Notes: a model not told the origin generated them from the sequence alone. Positions 1-5,694 are shown, counted from the first letter of the stretch. The stretch is DNA of 7,229 nucleotides from Bacillota bacterium (GCA_023395695.1 JAEWYJ010000200.1:1-7229); one strand, 5' to 3'. Numbers and translations are program-made.

Positions 1-201
1 CTCCAGCAGCGCGGTATAGGGAACCTTAAAGCCGTTGGCAATCTTCCAAATGGTATTGATGGTGGGGCTGGTGTCGCCTTTTTCAATCTGCGAAAGCATC
101 ACCTTGCTGACGCCGCACAATAACGACAGTGCGCCCAGACTCAGGTTGCGCTCAACACGCAGTCTGCGCAGATTTTCTGCAATGATTCTGTTCGCTTCCA
201 T
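1..201 (-). CDS. XRE-family helix-turn-helix transcriptional regulator, N-terminal part (truncated by window edge)
   Basis: The minus strand reads 67 codons from an ATG at 201 down to base 1 without a stop, so only the N-terminus is present. The protein begins MEANRIIAENLRRLRVERNL and continues with LSLGALSLLCGVSKVMLSQIEKG (about residues 20-42) and SPTINTIWKIANGFKVPYTALLE. This is the classic XRE/Cro-type fold, with the recognition helix around VSKVMLSQIE. The start is supported by an AAGGAG ribosome binding site (plus-strand bases 208-213) six bases upstream of the ATG. It is divergent from azlC-azlD. XRE regulators next to azlCD often carry a C-terminal cupin sensor domain, but that part lies outside the window, so the cupin is only an expectation. 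The likely role is autoregulation and control of the exporter genes. Family call certain; effector unknown. Confidence 0.93.
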   Translation of the reverse strand, partial: MEANRIIAENLRRLRVERNLSLGALSLLCGVSKVMLSQIEKGDTSPTINTIWKIANGFKVPYTALLE

Positions 202-221
202 AAGGTGCTCCTTAAAAAGAA

Positions 222-250
222 TTGACAACTATAACAAACGATTGTAAATT
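222..250 (+). promoter_or_regulatory. Probable azlC promoter, possibly with an operator
   Basis: A perfect TTGACA (222-227) is followed after 17 bases by TAAATT (245-250), a 4/6 match to the -10 consensus. A nested inverted repeat covers the same stretch: ACTATA (228-233) with TATAGT (252-257), and inside it ACAA (234-237) with TTGT (242-245) around ACGA. That symmetry makes it a candidate binding site for the divergently encoded XRE protein. The leader from the predicted start to the azlC ATG would be about 55 bases. Confidence 0.4.
228..236 (-). promoter_or_regulatory. Extended -10 promoter for the XRE regulator
   Basis: On the minus strand the sequence reads TGTTATAGT, an extended -10 (TGn plus TATAGT), 27 bases upstream of the regulator ATG. 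No good -35 is seen, which is typical for extended -10 promoters. The same 13 bases (TGTTATAGTTGTC) occur upstream of the GH25 gene in the same orientation, which supports promoter function. The site overlaps the TTGACA box proposed for azlC, so the two divergent promoters may interfere. Confidence 0.5.
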
Positions 251-314
251 ATATAGTACGAATCTTATTTACAGCCCTATCATACCGCACAGGCAAAAGG
301 AGTACAAGAACAAA

Positions 315-1049
315 ATGAAACAAGCGCACAGCCACGAAATAAAAGCAGCCCCGCCGGAGCGGACAGCGGATTTTAAAGCGGCGCTGACGGCAGCTTTCCC
401 GCATACCATACCGGTACTCACCGGCTTTTTGGTACTGGGCATGGCCTACGGCATGCTGATGCAAACCAAGGGCTACGGTGCAGTCTGGTCGGTGCTGATG
501 AGCGCCATCGCTTTTTGCGGCAGCATGCAGTTTGTCGCCATTACGCTGCTGACGGTAGCGTTTGACCCGGTTCAGGCGTTTTTACTCAGCCTTATGGTCA
601 ACGCCCGGCATCTGTTTTACGGCATTTCAATGCTGGAGAAATACAAGGGGCTGGGCGCTGTACGCGCCGTTTTAATCTACACGCTCTGCGACGAGACCTT
701 TTCAATTTCATCCGGTGTGGCGCCGCCGCCGGGCATCAGCCGGAAATATTTCTATCTTTCCATTTCACTGCTGGACTACTTATATTGGATCTTTGGCACC
801 TTTCTGGGCAGTGTGGCGGGCAAGCTGCTCACCTTTGATACCACAGGGCTGGACTTTGTGCTGACAGCACTGTTTGTGGTGCTCTTTACCGAACAGGTGA
901 AAAAACGCGAAAACCGCCTGCCGGGGCTTATCGGGCTGACAGGCACCGCTGTCTGCCTCGCAGTTTTTGGCGCGGAGCGGTTTGTCATCCCTGCCATGCT
1001 GCTGATATTGGCGATGCTGCTGCTGGGGAGGAATAAGCTATGCTGCTGA
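315..1049 (+). CDS. azlC: AzlC family branched-chain amino acid exporter, large subunit
   Basis: Predicted large membrane subunit of the two-component AzlCD exporter, which moves branched-chain amino acids and analogues out across the cytoplasmic membrane. The protein is 244 residues, the usual length for AzlC, with several hydrophobic segments. Family signatures are visible: FPHTIPVLTGFLVLGMAYG (28-46), AFCGSMQFVAI (66-76, matching the AzlC GSxQF motif), VNARHLFYG (95-103) and the DETF motif (126-129). The reading frame is open back to an ATG at 222, but that start would add 31 polar, non-conserved residues and would sit inside the promoter. The ATG at 315 follows AGGAG at 298-302 with a rather long 12-base spacer. 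The gene overlaps azlD by 10 bases, implying translational coupling. Substrate is inferred from the family only. Confidence 0.93.
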   Translation: MKQAHSHEIKAAPPERTADFKAALTAAFPHTIPVLTGFLVLGMAYGMLMQTKGYGAVWSVLMSAIAFCGSMQFVAITLLTVAFDPVQAFLLSLMVNARHLFYGISMLEKYKGLGAVRAVLIYTLCDETFSISSGVAPPPGISRKYFYLSISLLDYLYWIFGTFLGSVAGKLLTFDTTGLDFVLTALFVVLFTEQVKKRENRLPGLIGLTGTAVCLAVFGAERFVIPAMLLILAMLLLGRNKLCC

Positions 1050-1372
1050 CACCGTTGCAAACCTTTGTAATGATCCTTGCGGTGGCGCTGGGAACGATAT
1101 TCACCCGCTTTACGCCTTTTTTATTGTTCCCCCAAACGCGCGAGCAGCCCAAAACAGTGGCCTATTTGGGACGGGCGCTGCCACCGGCCATGATGGGGCT
1201 GCTGGTGGTCTATTGCCTCAAGGGCGTCTCGCTTATAAGCGCGCCGCACGGCCTGCCGGAGCTTATCGCCATTCTGGTAACGGCCGCATTGCACCGCTGG
1301 CGGGGCAACGCACTGCTGAGTATTAGCCTTGGCACCGTGGTGTATATGCTGCTGGTACAAAAGGTATTCTGA
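1040..1372 (+). CDS. azlD: AzlD family branched-chain amino acid exporter, small subunit
   Basis: Small hydrophobic partner of AzlC, 110 residues, within the normal AzlD size range. It shows the AzlD layout: an N-terminal membrane segment ending in TRFTPFLLFP (22-31), a central YLGRALPPAMMGLLVVYCLK segment (42-61), and a C-terminal ALHRWRGNALLSISLGTVVYMLL stretch (83-105). The two halves of the exporter are expected to form one complex in the membrane. The ATG at 1040 lies inside the last codons of azlC, and its ribosome binding site GGGGAGGAA (1025-1033) lies within azlC, so the two genes are almost certainly co-translated. A stem-loop terminator follows 18 bases after the stop codon. Confidence 0.92.
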   Translation: MLLTPLQTFVMILAVALGTIFTRFTPFLLFPQTREQPKTVAYLGRALPPAMMGLLVVYCLKGVSLISAPHGLPELIAILVTAALHRWRGNALLSISLGTVVYMLLVQKVF

Positions 1373-1390
1373 TTATAGTATAACTGCAAA

Positions 1391-1430
1391 AGGTCCTGCG
1401 GCTTATCGCCACAGGACCTCGGATTTTATA
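1391..1430 (+). terminator. Rho-independent terminator after azlD
   Basis: AGGTCCTG (1391-1398) pairs perfectly with CAGGACCT (1412-1419). Inside it GGC (1400-1402) pairs with GCC (1408-1410) across one C/A mismatch, leaving the loop TTATC. The stem is followed by a short T-rich tail (ATTTTATA, 1423-1430). It ends the azlC-azlD unit. Confidence 0.8.
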
Positions 1431-1459
1431 CTCATACCACCAGAAAAACGATACAGTAT

Positions 1460-1580
1460 TGGCGAAGCTGTTTTGTGGCTGACAAGACGGAGGACGCAGG
1501 TGGGCTGACGCCCTTCAAGGACGACAACGCGGTCAGCTGCAAAACATCGCAGTTGAACTTATTGATTCGATACGCTGTCA
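1460..1580 (+). repeat. Diverged dispersed repeat, copy A
   Basis: This non-coding block shares an ordered set of short blocks with 5415-5535 on the same strand. Both contain TTTTG, then CAAG, then TGGGCTGAC, one variable base, CCC, two variable bases, CAAG, exactly five variable bases, CAACGC, then CAGC, AAAA and further on TTGAA, TTA. The core GGGC-TGAC-GCCC (1502-1513) can form a small hairpin, and the equivalent hairpin is stronger in copy B. Conserved spacing makes common ancestry likely. No open frame here resembles a known protein. Boundaries are approximate. Confidence 0.5.
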
Positions 1581-1901
1581 TCCTTAAGTTTAATTGCATG
1601 CAGGCAAGATGACGTTTGCCTTTGCACGCTAAATTGCCCTGCTTGTAGTCCGTCAAGACGCTTTGGTTTTCCGGTGGTTTGGCTATAATGCACACCAATG
1701 CTACAAAAAATTCTCCGCTCGCTCACACCTGCCGTGGCGCTTTTTGGCGTTGTGTGGTACAATAGTGACAGATAGTCGGGCAGTAGGTTTAGCGATAACA
1801 CCGGCATCCTGTTTTTACTCGAATAGCGGAACAGCTCTGCGGATAAGGCGCATAAACGCCAAAAGGCACCCATGTAAGCAGTTTTGTACAGCCGGCAGGG
1901 C
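1581..1901. other. Gene-poor intergenic stretch with hairpin and promoter-like boxes
   Basis: No recognisable gene is present on either strand. A 124-codon minus-strand frame crosses the whole stretch (1559-1933), but it lacks a ribosome binding site, overlaps the end of the GH25 gene and has no recognisable motif. A hairpin spans 1599-1626: AGGCAA pairs with TTGCCT, extended by TGC/GCA across a two-base bulge. Two plus-strand -10-like boxes occur, TATAAT at 1684-1689 and the extended form TGGTACAAT at 1755-1763. GGCG (1847-1850) and CGCC (1857-1860) make a weak stem that could end GH25 transcripts on the minus strand, but there is no real T-tract. The block may be an extension of the adjacent repeat. 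Confidence 0.45.
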
Positions 1902-2954
1902 TTACGCGGCATTTGCAGTGTCGGAGCCGGCATAATCCACCAAACCCAGGTTTAAATCTACCGCGCCGGCAATACCGTCAATCGTTCCGCGCGACGTGTA
2001 TTGCCACATCGTAAAGTCATAGGGAAAGAACGGCTGCTTAAAATACTGTGCAAACCATTTATCATAATCCTCCAGCCGTGTAAGATCAAGGTGCATAATC
2101 ATCCAGCGAATATTGCCGTATACCATCGGCGTATAGCCCGCGGCCTTAATTTTTTCGCAAAACGCAACGGTGATACCGGTGCGTTCGGCGCGTGTCAGCG
2201 CATTGGTGCGGGCGTCGGCGTCGTCGACCTCCTCCATGTCGAAAACCACGGGATAAGCAACGTCATAACCCGAAAGCTTTTCAAGGACGAAGGCGGCTTC
2301 CTCTTCAGCTTCCTCTACTGTGACAGCCTGGGAATAAAAATAGACGCCGACCGGAACGCCCGCCGCTGCGGCGCCCGACATGTTGGCCGCATAACGGTCG
2401 TCGAGTCGGATGCTGCCGGTGCCATAGCCGCGGTAGCCCAACCGGATAATGGCGTAATCGACGCCCGCAGCCTTGACCTTCTTCCAGTTGATAACGCCCT
2501 GATAGCTTGAAACGTCGATGCCCAGCAGCGAAATATCCTCGCCGCCCGGCTCATAGGTGCGAATGCCGTTTTCCTGTGCGACAATATGCGCAGCATTGAA
2601 GCTGCTCTTTTTCAATGCATTGTTTATCGGCACGGTTTTAAGCTTGCTTTGATCCCACAGCACAATTCTGTCGGTAAAAAACCGCTGCAAAAACTCAATG
2701 GAGATGCCGTCCCGCTCGGCAAAATCAAGCATGACCGAGACCGGAATGACCGGCTCTGAGAATTCCTCGTCCACGCTTTCGTCGGTGCGCACGGCTGCGG
2801 CTGTAATGGCGTCCTGCAAAGCCGCACCGGTGCGCAGCAGCAGGGCTGCGGTGGCGGCATTGATCATAATGAGCAGTCCAATAACAAGCGCCGTGAGCAC
2901 CTTTGCGGCCGAACCGCCGCTTTTCCTTCTTCTGCTTTCGGTTATGTAGGGCAT
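1902..2954 (-). CDS. Membrane-anchored GH25 family lysozyme (N-acetylmuramidase)
   Basis: Predicted to cleave the beta-1,4 bond between N-acetylmuramic acid and N-acetylglucosamine in peptidoglycan, acting outside the membrane. The preferred start at 2954 gives 350 residues. A basic N-terminus (SRRRKSGG, residues 7-14) precedes one hydrophobic helix (about 18-41, AKVLTALVIGLLIMINAATAALLL region) with no clear signal peptidase site, so it is probably a membrane anchor. A linker of about 100 residues leads to the GH25 domain (about 143-336). The family catalytic acids are seen: D147 in GIDVSSYQG, the D239-M-E241 pair in VVFDMEE, and D333 in AVDLNL after MWQYTSRG. It stands alone on the minus strand, without holin or phage genes, so wall turnover fits better than phage lysis. 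An in-frame ATG at 2966 would add four residues but lacks its own ribosome binding site. Confidence 0.92.
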   Translation of the reverse strand: MPYITESRRRKSGGSAAKVLTALVIGLLIMINAATAALLLRTGAALQDAITAAAVRTDESVDEEFSEPVIPVSVMLDFAERDGISIEFLQRFFTDRIVLWDQSKLKTVPINNALKKSSFNAAHIVAQENGIRTYEPGGEDISLLGIDVSSYQGVINWKKVKAAGVDYAIIRLGYRGYGTGSIRLDDRYAANMSGAAAAGVPVGVYFYSQAVTVEEAEEEAAFVLEKLSGYDVAYPVVFDMEEVDDADARTNALTRAERTGITVAFCEKIKAAGYTPMVYGNIRWMIMHLDLTRLEDYDKWFAQYFKQPFFPYDFTMWQYTSRGTIDGIAGAVDLNLGLVDYAGSDTANAA

Positions 2955-2959
2955 GGCGT

Positions 2960-2964
2960 CCTCC
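2960..2964 (-). promoter_or_regulatory. Ribosome binding site deciding the GH25 start
   Basis: The minus strand reads GGAGG five bases before the ATG at 2954. The GGAGG itself overlaps the alternative upstream ATG at 2966, which has no ribosome binding site of its own. The downstream ATG is therefore the better start. Confidence 0.75.
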
Positions 2965-3035
2965 ATATTAACATTCTGCCGCGCCGCGACGGGTTGTTAT
3001 AATATGTCGCTTTTTGCGGCGGGTACATTAAGACA

Positions 3036-3065
3036 ACTATAACACATCATGCGTCAGTGCGGCAA
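3036..3065 (-). promoter_or_regulatory. Probable GH25 promoter (extended -10)
   Basis: The minus strand has TGTTATAGT (plus-strand 3036-3044), an extended -10 with TATAGT, and a weak TTGCCG -35 (3060-3065) 18 bases upstream. The leader to the ATG at 2954 would be about 75 bases. The box and the four bases after it (13 bases in all) are identical to the promoter-like site of the XRE gene at the left edge. Confidence 0.5.
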
Positions 3066-3112
3066 TGCCTGCAATTTAAAAACGCATACACAACAAAAAT
3101 ATGGCAAAACAG

Positions 3113-3139
3113 TTTAAAATAGAAGATATCTTTAAAATA
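3113..3139 (+). promoter_or_regulatory. AT-rich promoter/operator-like region upstream of folD
   Basis: TTTAAAATA occurs twice as a direct repeat (3113-3121 and 3131-3139), 18 bases apart, with the perfect palindrome AAGATATCTT (3123-3132) between and overlapping the second copy. TAAAAT at 3133-3138 is a 5/6 match to a -10 box, but no convincing -35 lies 16-18 bases upstream. The folD operon must start in this 222-bp divergent gap, so a promoter here is likely, but its exact position is uncertain. Confidence 0.35.
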
Positions 3140-3162
3140 TACCGCGGGCCGGTTCGCGGTAT
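3139..3162 (+). promoter_or_regulatory. Leader hairpin upstream of folD
   Basis: ATACCGCG (3139-3146) pairs perfectly with CGCGGTAT (3155-3162) around an eight-base loop. It sits 10 bases before the folD ribosome binding site (AGGAGG, 3173-3178) and has no T-tract on the plus strand, so it is not a terminator for forward transcription. Read on the minus strand it is followed by ATTTTAAAG, so it could stop antisense transcription. Its function is unknown. Confidence 0.45.
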
Positions 3163-3188
3163 GGCAGCATACAGGAGGGCTTGAACCG

Positions 3189-4058
3189 ATGGGAAATTTG
3201 CTCACAGGAGCCGATACGGCAGCGGCGCTGACCGAACAGGCGAAGGAACGCGCACAGCAGTTACGCCAACAGGGCGTTGTGCCCACGCTGGCTATTGTAC
3301 GGGTGGGCGAACGGGAGGATGACCTGGCCTATGAACGCGGCGCTGCCAAGCGGTGTGCGCAGGCTGGCGTTGCAGTCCGATCCTTTGCTTTGTCGCAGGA
3401 GGTGACGCAGCAGGAGCTGCTGGCGTTGATTAGCCGGCTCAACGCCGACACCGCCGTGCATGGCGTGCTGCTGATGCGGCCGTTGCCTTTGCAGCTGGAC
3501 GATGCAGCCATCTGTCGGGCACTTATCCCCGCAAAGGATGTGGACGGCGTTACCGAGGGCTCTATGGCCGGCGTCTATTCCGGGAGCCAAACAGGCTTTG
3601 CACCCTGCACGGCGCAGGCGTGCGTCGCGCTTTTAAAGCATAACAGTATCGGTCTGTCAGGCCGCCGGGCCGTGGTGATCGGACGCAGTCTGGTTATAGG
3701 CAAGCCGGTCGCCCTGCTGCTGCTGGCCGAGAATATGACCGTAACGGTCTGCCACACCAAAACCGAAAACCTGTCTGCCCTATGCCGGGAGGCGGACGTG
3801 CTGGTTGTAGCCGCGGGCAAGGCGGGGCTGCTGGGCGCCGAGTCGGTACGCCCCGGGCAGGTGCTGCTGGACGTTGGTATCCATGTCGGTGCGGACGGTA
3901 AGCTTTGCGGCGACGTACGCACCGCTGATATAGAGGAGATTGTGCGGGCGGTAACACCGGTGCCGGGGGGCGTAGGAGCCGTGACCACCTCGGTTCTGGC
4001 GCTGCATGTGGTAACCGCCGCCGAACGCATGTCATACAAAGGAGGAATTGTAAAATGA
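3189..4058 (+). CDS. folD: FolD-like methylenetetrahydrofolate dehydrogenase (cyclohydrolase activity doubtful)
   Basis: FolD oxidises 5,10-methylene-THF to methenyl-THF with NAD(P) and hydrolyses it to 10-formyl-THF in the cytoplasm. At 289 residues it has normal FolD length. Conserved features are KDVDG (116-120), PCTAQA (139-144), the Rossmann motif VVIGRSLVIGKP (162-173), TVTVCHT (184-190), GDV (241-243) and TPVPGGVGAVTTSVL (256-270). The N-terminal active site is unusual. By ungapped alignment with my recollection of E. coli FolD, the catalytic lysine of YxxxK is Ala52 (Y48-E-R-G-A52), the nearby serine is Asp45, and the glutamine of the VQLPLP motif is Met96 followed by Arg97 (LLMRPLPL, 94-101). 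Loss of that lysine abolishes cyclohydrolase activity in studied homologues, so it may be a dehydrogenase only or a paralogue with another role. AGGAGG at 3173-3178 supports the start. It overlaps the next gene by four bases. Confidence 0.9.
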   Translation: MGNLLTGADTAAALTEQAKERAQQLRQQGVVPTLAIVRVGEREDDLAYERGAAKRCAQAGVAVRSFALSQEVTQQELLALISRLNADTAVHGVLLMRPLPLQLDDAAICRALIPAKDVDGVTEGSMAGVYSGSQTGFAPCTAQACVALLKHNSIGLSGRRAVVIGRSLVIGKPVALLLLAENMTVTVCHTKTENLSALCREADVLVVAAGKAGLLGAESVRPGQVLLDVGIHVGADGKLCGDVRTADIEEIVRAVTPVPGGVGAVTTSVLALHVVTAAERMSYKGGIVK

Positions 4059-4606
4059 GACTGACACAGGACAATTGTTGCGCACTGGTCATTGATTTTC
4101 AGGAGAAGCTGATGCCCGCCATGTACGGTCGCGACGCACTTCAACAAAATGTGGTAAAGCTGCTCAAGGGCCTTTCGCTGCTTGAGATTCCCATGCTGAT
4201 TACCGAGCAGTACCCCAAGGGGCTGGGCGCCACCCTGCCGGAAATTGCGGCGGCCGCGCAGGGCGCACCGGTTATCGGCAAGACCTCGTTCGGTGCACTG
4301 AGTAACAACGATGTGCTGGGCCACATAGAGCAGCTGGAGCAATTCGGGCGCCGGCAGGTGCTGGTGTGCGGCATTGAGGCGCACATCTGCGTGCTGCAAA
4401 CAGCCCTGCAACTGCTGGACAAGGGGCTTTCGCCCATTTTTGTCACCGACTGCATTGCGTCACGTCACCAGCCCGACCTGATGGCGGCCTTTATGCGGGC
4501 CGAGCGTGAGGGCGTACAGTTTGTCAGCACCGAAATGGCGCTGTTCGAGCTTGTGGGGACCAAGGAGCATCCGCAGTTTAAGGCCATTTCATCGCTGATT
4601 AAATAA
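4055..4606 (+). CDS. Isochorismatase-family cysteine hydrolase
   Basis: A soluble 183-residue member of the isochorismatase/nicotinamidase-like superfamily, close to the usual single-domain length. The catalytic triad can be seen: Asp14 in ALVIDFQEKL, Lys76 in GKTSFGAL and Cys112 in CGIEAHICVLQTA. TEQYPKGLG (50-58) resembles the short ISOC1/ISOC2-like branch rather than true isochorismatases or nicotinamidases. The substrate cannot be read from sequence; these enzymes typically hydrolyse amide or vinyl-ether bonds of small molecules. Its ATG overlaps the folD stop (ATGA at 4055-4058), and its GGAGG (4041-4045) lies inside folD, so it is translationally coupled to folD. The neighbours are folate and queuosine enzymes, but no functional link is established. 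Confidence 0.9.
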   Translation: MRLTQDNCCALVIDFQEKLMPAMYGRDALQQNVVKLLKGLSLLEIPMLITEQYPKGLGATLPEIAAAAQGAPVIGKTSFGALSNNDVLGHIEQLEQFGRRQVLVCGIEAHICVLQTALQLLDKGLSPIFVTDCIASRHQPDLMAAFMRAEREGVQFVSTEMALFELVGTKEHPQFKAISSLIK

Positions 4607-4651
4607 GCGGCGGCGGCACGAGGCTGCTGTGGTTGAAAGGTAAGCAAACAC

Positions 4652-5215
4652 ATGAAAACACTGCTGCATATCTGCTGTGCCCCCTGCTCAATCGCCTGCA
4701 TCGAAGCACTGCGCGGCGAGGGTATTGAGCCGACCGGCTTTTGGTTTAACCCGAATATCCATCCCTTTACCGAATACCGGGCGCGAAAAAACACGCTTGT
4801 GGACTATGCCAGAGAAATCGGCCTGGCTCTGGTGCTGCAAGGAGACTATGGGCTGCGGCCTTTTGTAGCAGCGGTTTCCCCCCATTTTGACGACCGTTGC
4901 GGCTATTGCTACCGGGTGCGTTTTGAAGAAGCCGCGCGTTATGCGGCCCAAAATGGCTTTGAAGCGTTTACGACAACGCTGTTAATCAGTCCCTACCAAA
5001 AGCACGAGCTGATCTGCAAGGTAGCAGACGAGGTAGCCGTGCAATATGGCGTTCACTTCTTATATCGGGATTTTCGGCCCTATTTTAAGGACGGGCAGCA
5101 GAAGGCGCGCGATATGGCGCTGTACATGCAAAAGTATTGCGGCTGCATTTTCAGCGAAGAGGAGCGTTATCAAAAGAAAAAGAAAGCGCCGCCCGCCGCA
5201 TGTCCTTCGGCCTGA
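4652..5215 (+). CDS. queH: Epoxyqueuosine reductase QueH
   Basis: QueH (formerly DUF208) reduces epoxyqueuosine to queuosine in the tRNA anticodon wobble position, the last step of queuosine synthesis, and replaces the cobalamin-dependent QueG in many anaerobes. At 187 residues it has typical length. The hallmarks are all present: LHICCAPCS (5-13, Cys8, Cys9, Cys12), FNPNIHPFTEYRAR (32-45), DRCGYCYRVR (81-90, Cys83 and Cys86), FTTTLLISPYQKHEL (106-120) and the C-terminal QKYCGCIFSEEERY (160-173, with the Cys163-Gly-Cys165 pair). The conserved cysteines are those expected for the iron-sulfur site and redox pair. The start has a modest AAAGG (4636-4640). It lies 45 bases after the hydrolase gene with no terminator between, so it is probably the last gene of the folD operon. 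The lysine-rich, alanine-rich tail (174-187) is not conserved. Confidence 0.95.
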   Translation: MKTLLHICCAPCSIACIEALRGEGIEPTGFWFNPNIHPFTEYRARKNTLVDYAREIGLALVLQGDYGLRPFVAAVSPHFDDRCGYCYRVRFEEAARYAAQNGFEAFTTTLLISPYQKHELICKVADEVAVQYGVHFLYRDFRPYFKDGQQKARDMALYMQKYCGCIFSEEERYQKKKKAPPAACPSA

Positions 5216-5236
5216 CAAATTAAATAATAAAGCGCA

Positions 5237-5266
5237 GTCCCGCCGGGGGTCTCTGGCGGGACATTT
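5237..5266 (+). terminator. Terminator after queH
   Basis: GTCCCGCC (5237-5244) pairs perfectly with GGCGGGAC (5255-5262), and a GU and a GC pair can extend the stem inward around GGGTCT. It begins 21 bases after the queH stop. The T-tract is short (ATTT), so termination may be incomplete. The opposite strand has a longer T/A-rich tail, so the element may work in both directions. Confidence 0.65.
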
Positions 5267-5599
5267 AAGTGGTTATCCATTCATGCCTATGCCTTTTAGG
5301 CCTGCCGCCGCTTCGGGTTTGTTCACAAGACAAAGCGGGCAAGACCTTTAGCACAATTTATATAATGTAATTAAAGCAGAATAATTTTAAAAGCGGCGCA
5401 GCGTTGGCGTGCATATTTTTTGCGTTGCAAGGCAAACGCCGCGGCTGGGCTGACACCCAGCAAGCGGGGCAACGCAGCAGCGCGGAAAATAGGCCGTCCA
5501 GTTGGGGCGGTTTTGAAGTTAATCAGCCGTACAGCTTCCAAGTAAAACACAGCAACCGCGGTTAAAACTATTGGACATGCTGCGTTATATGAAAATGGT
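5263..5599. other. Gene-free stretch between queH terminator and HD-GYP promoter
   Basis: I see no credible gene. A short plus-strand frame over 5046-5351 begins inside queH and has no supporting features. A small hairpin (GCCTA 5285-5289 with TAGGC 5297-5301) lies near the left end. An isolated TATAAT at 5361-5366 has no -35 partner. From about 5415 to 5535 the stretch holds copy B of the dispersed repeat, listed separately. The segment 5536-5599 shows nothing recognisable. Confidence 0.6.
5415..5535 (+). repeat. Diverged dispersed repeat, copy B
   Basis: This is the partner of 1460-1580 in the same orientation, with the same blocks in the same order: TTTTG, CAAG, TGGGCTGAC, CCC, CAAG, five variable bases, CAACGC, CAGC, AAAA, TTGAA, TTA. 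Here the core forms a stronger hairpin, GCTGGG (5444-5449) with CCCAGC (5456-5461) around CTGACA. The hairpin stem differs in sequence between copies but pairing is kept, which hints at a selected structure. It lies between transcription units, like copy A. Boundaries are approximate. Confidence 0.5.
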
Positions 5600-5628
5600 T
5601 TGTTTTATCCTATAAAATGCGCTATAAT
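5600..5628 (+). promoter_or_regulatory. Promoter for the HD-GYP gene
   Basis: A perfect -10 box TATAAT (5623-5628) lies 17 bases after TTGTTT (5600-5605), which matches the first three positions of the -35 consensus. Transcription would start near 5635 and give a leader of about 86 bases before the ATG at 5721. Confidence 0.6.
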
Positions 5629-5655
5629 AACCCTAGCTCTCCAATTTATCTCAAT

Positions 5656-5694
5656 ATATTTGCCGTTATGGTAAATATTTGTAAAATAATTACC
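5656..5694 (+). promoter_or_regulatory. Leader with two mutually exclusive hairpins before the HD-GYP gene
   Basis: ATATTTGCC (5656-5664) can pair with GGTAAATAT (5670-5678) over nine positions, including one G-U, around the loop GTTAT. The first bases of the right arm, GGTAA (5670-5674), can instead pair with TTACC (5690-5694). The two structures cannot form together. Both are AT-rich and weak. It does not resemble the c-di-GMP riboswitch sequences I know. Confidence 0.3.

Noticed and set aside
222..314. N-terminal extension of azlC from an ATG at 222
   Set aside because: It would overlap the promoter region, adds polar non-conserved residues and lacks a ribosome binding site, whereas the ATG at 315 has AGGAG upstream and begins a normal-length AzlC.
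1559..1933. 124-codon open frame on the minus strand
   Set aside because: It has no ribosome binding site, overlaps the end of the GH25 gene, shows no known motif and runs into the repeat block. It is best treated as a chance frame in repeat DNA.
1902..2954. GH25 protein as a phage endolysin marking a prophage
   Set aside because: It has an N-terminal membrane anchor, its own promoter, and no holin, tail or integrase genes nearby; a cellular wall enzyme fits better.
3575..4411. 278-codon minus-strand open frame across folD and the hydrolase
   Set aside because: It is the antisense shadow of two clear genes, with low-complexity composition and no family motif.
5046..5351. 101-codon plus-strand frame overlapping queH and its terminator
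   Set aside because: It starts inside queH in another frame, runs through the terminator hairpin and shows no protein motif.
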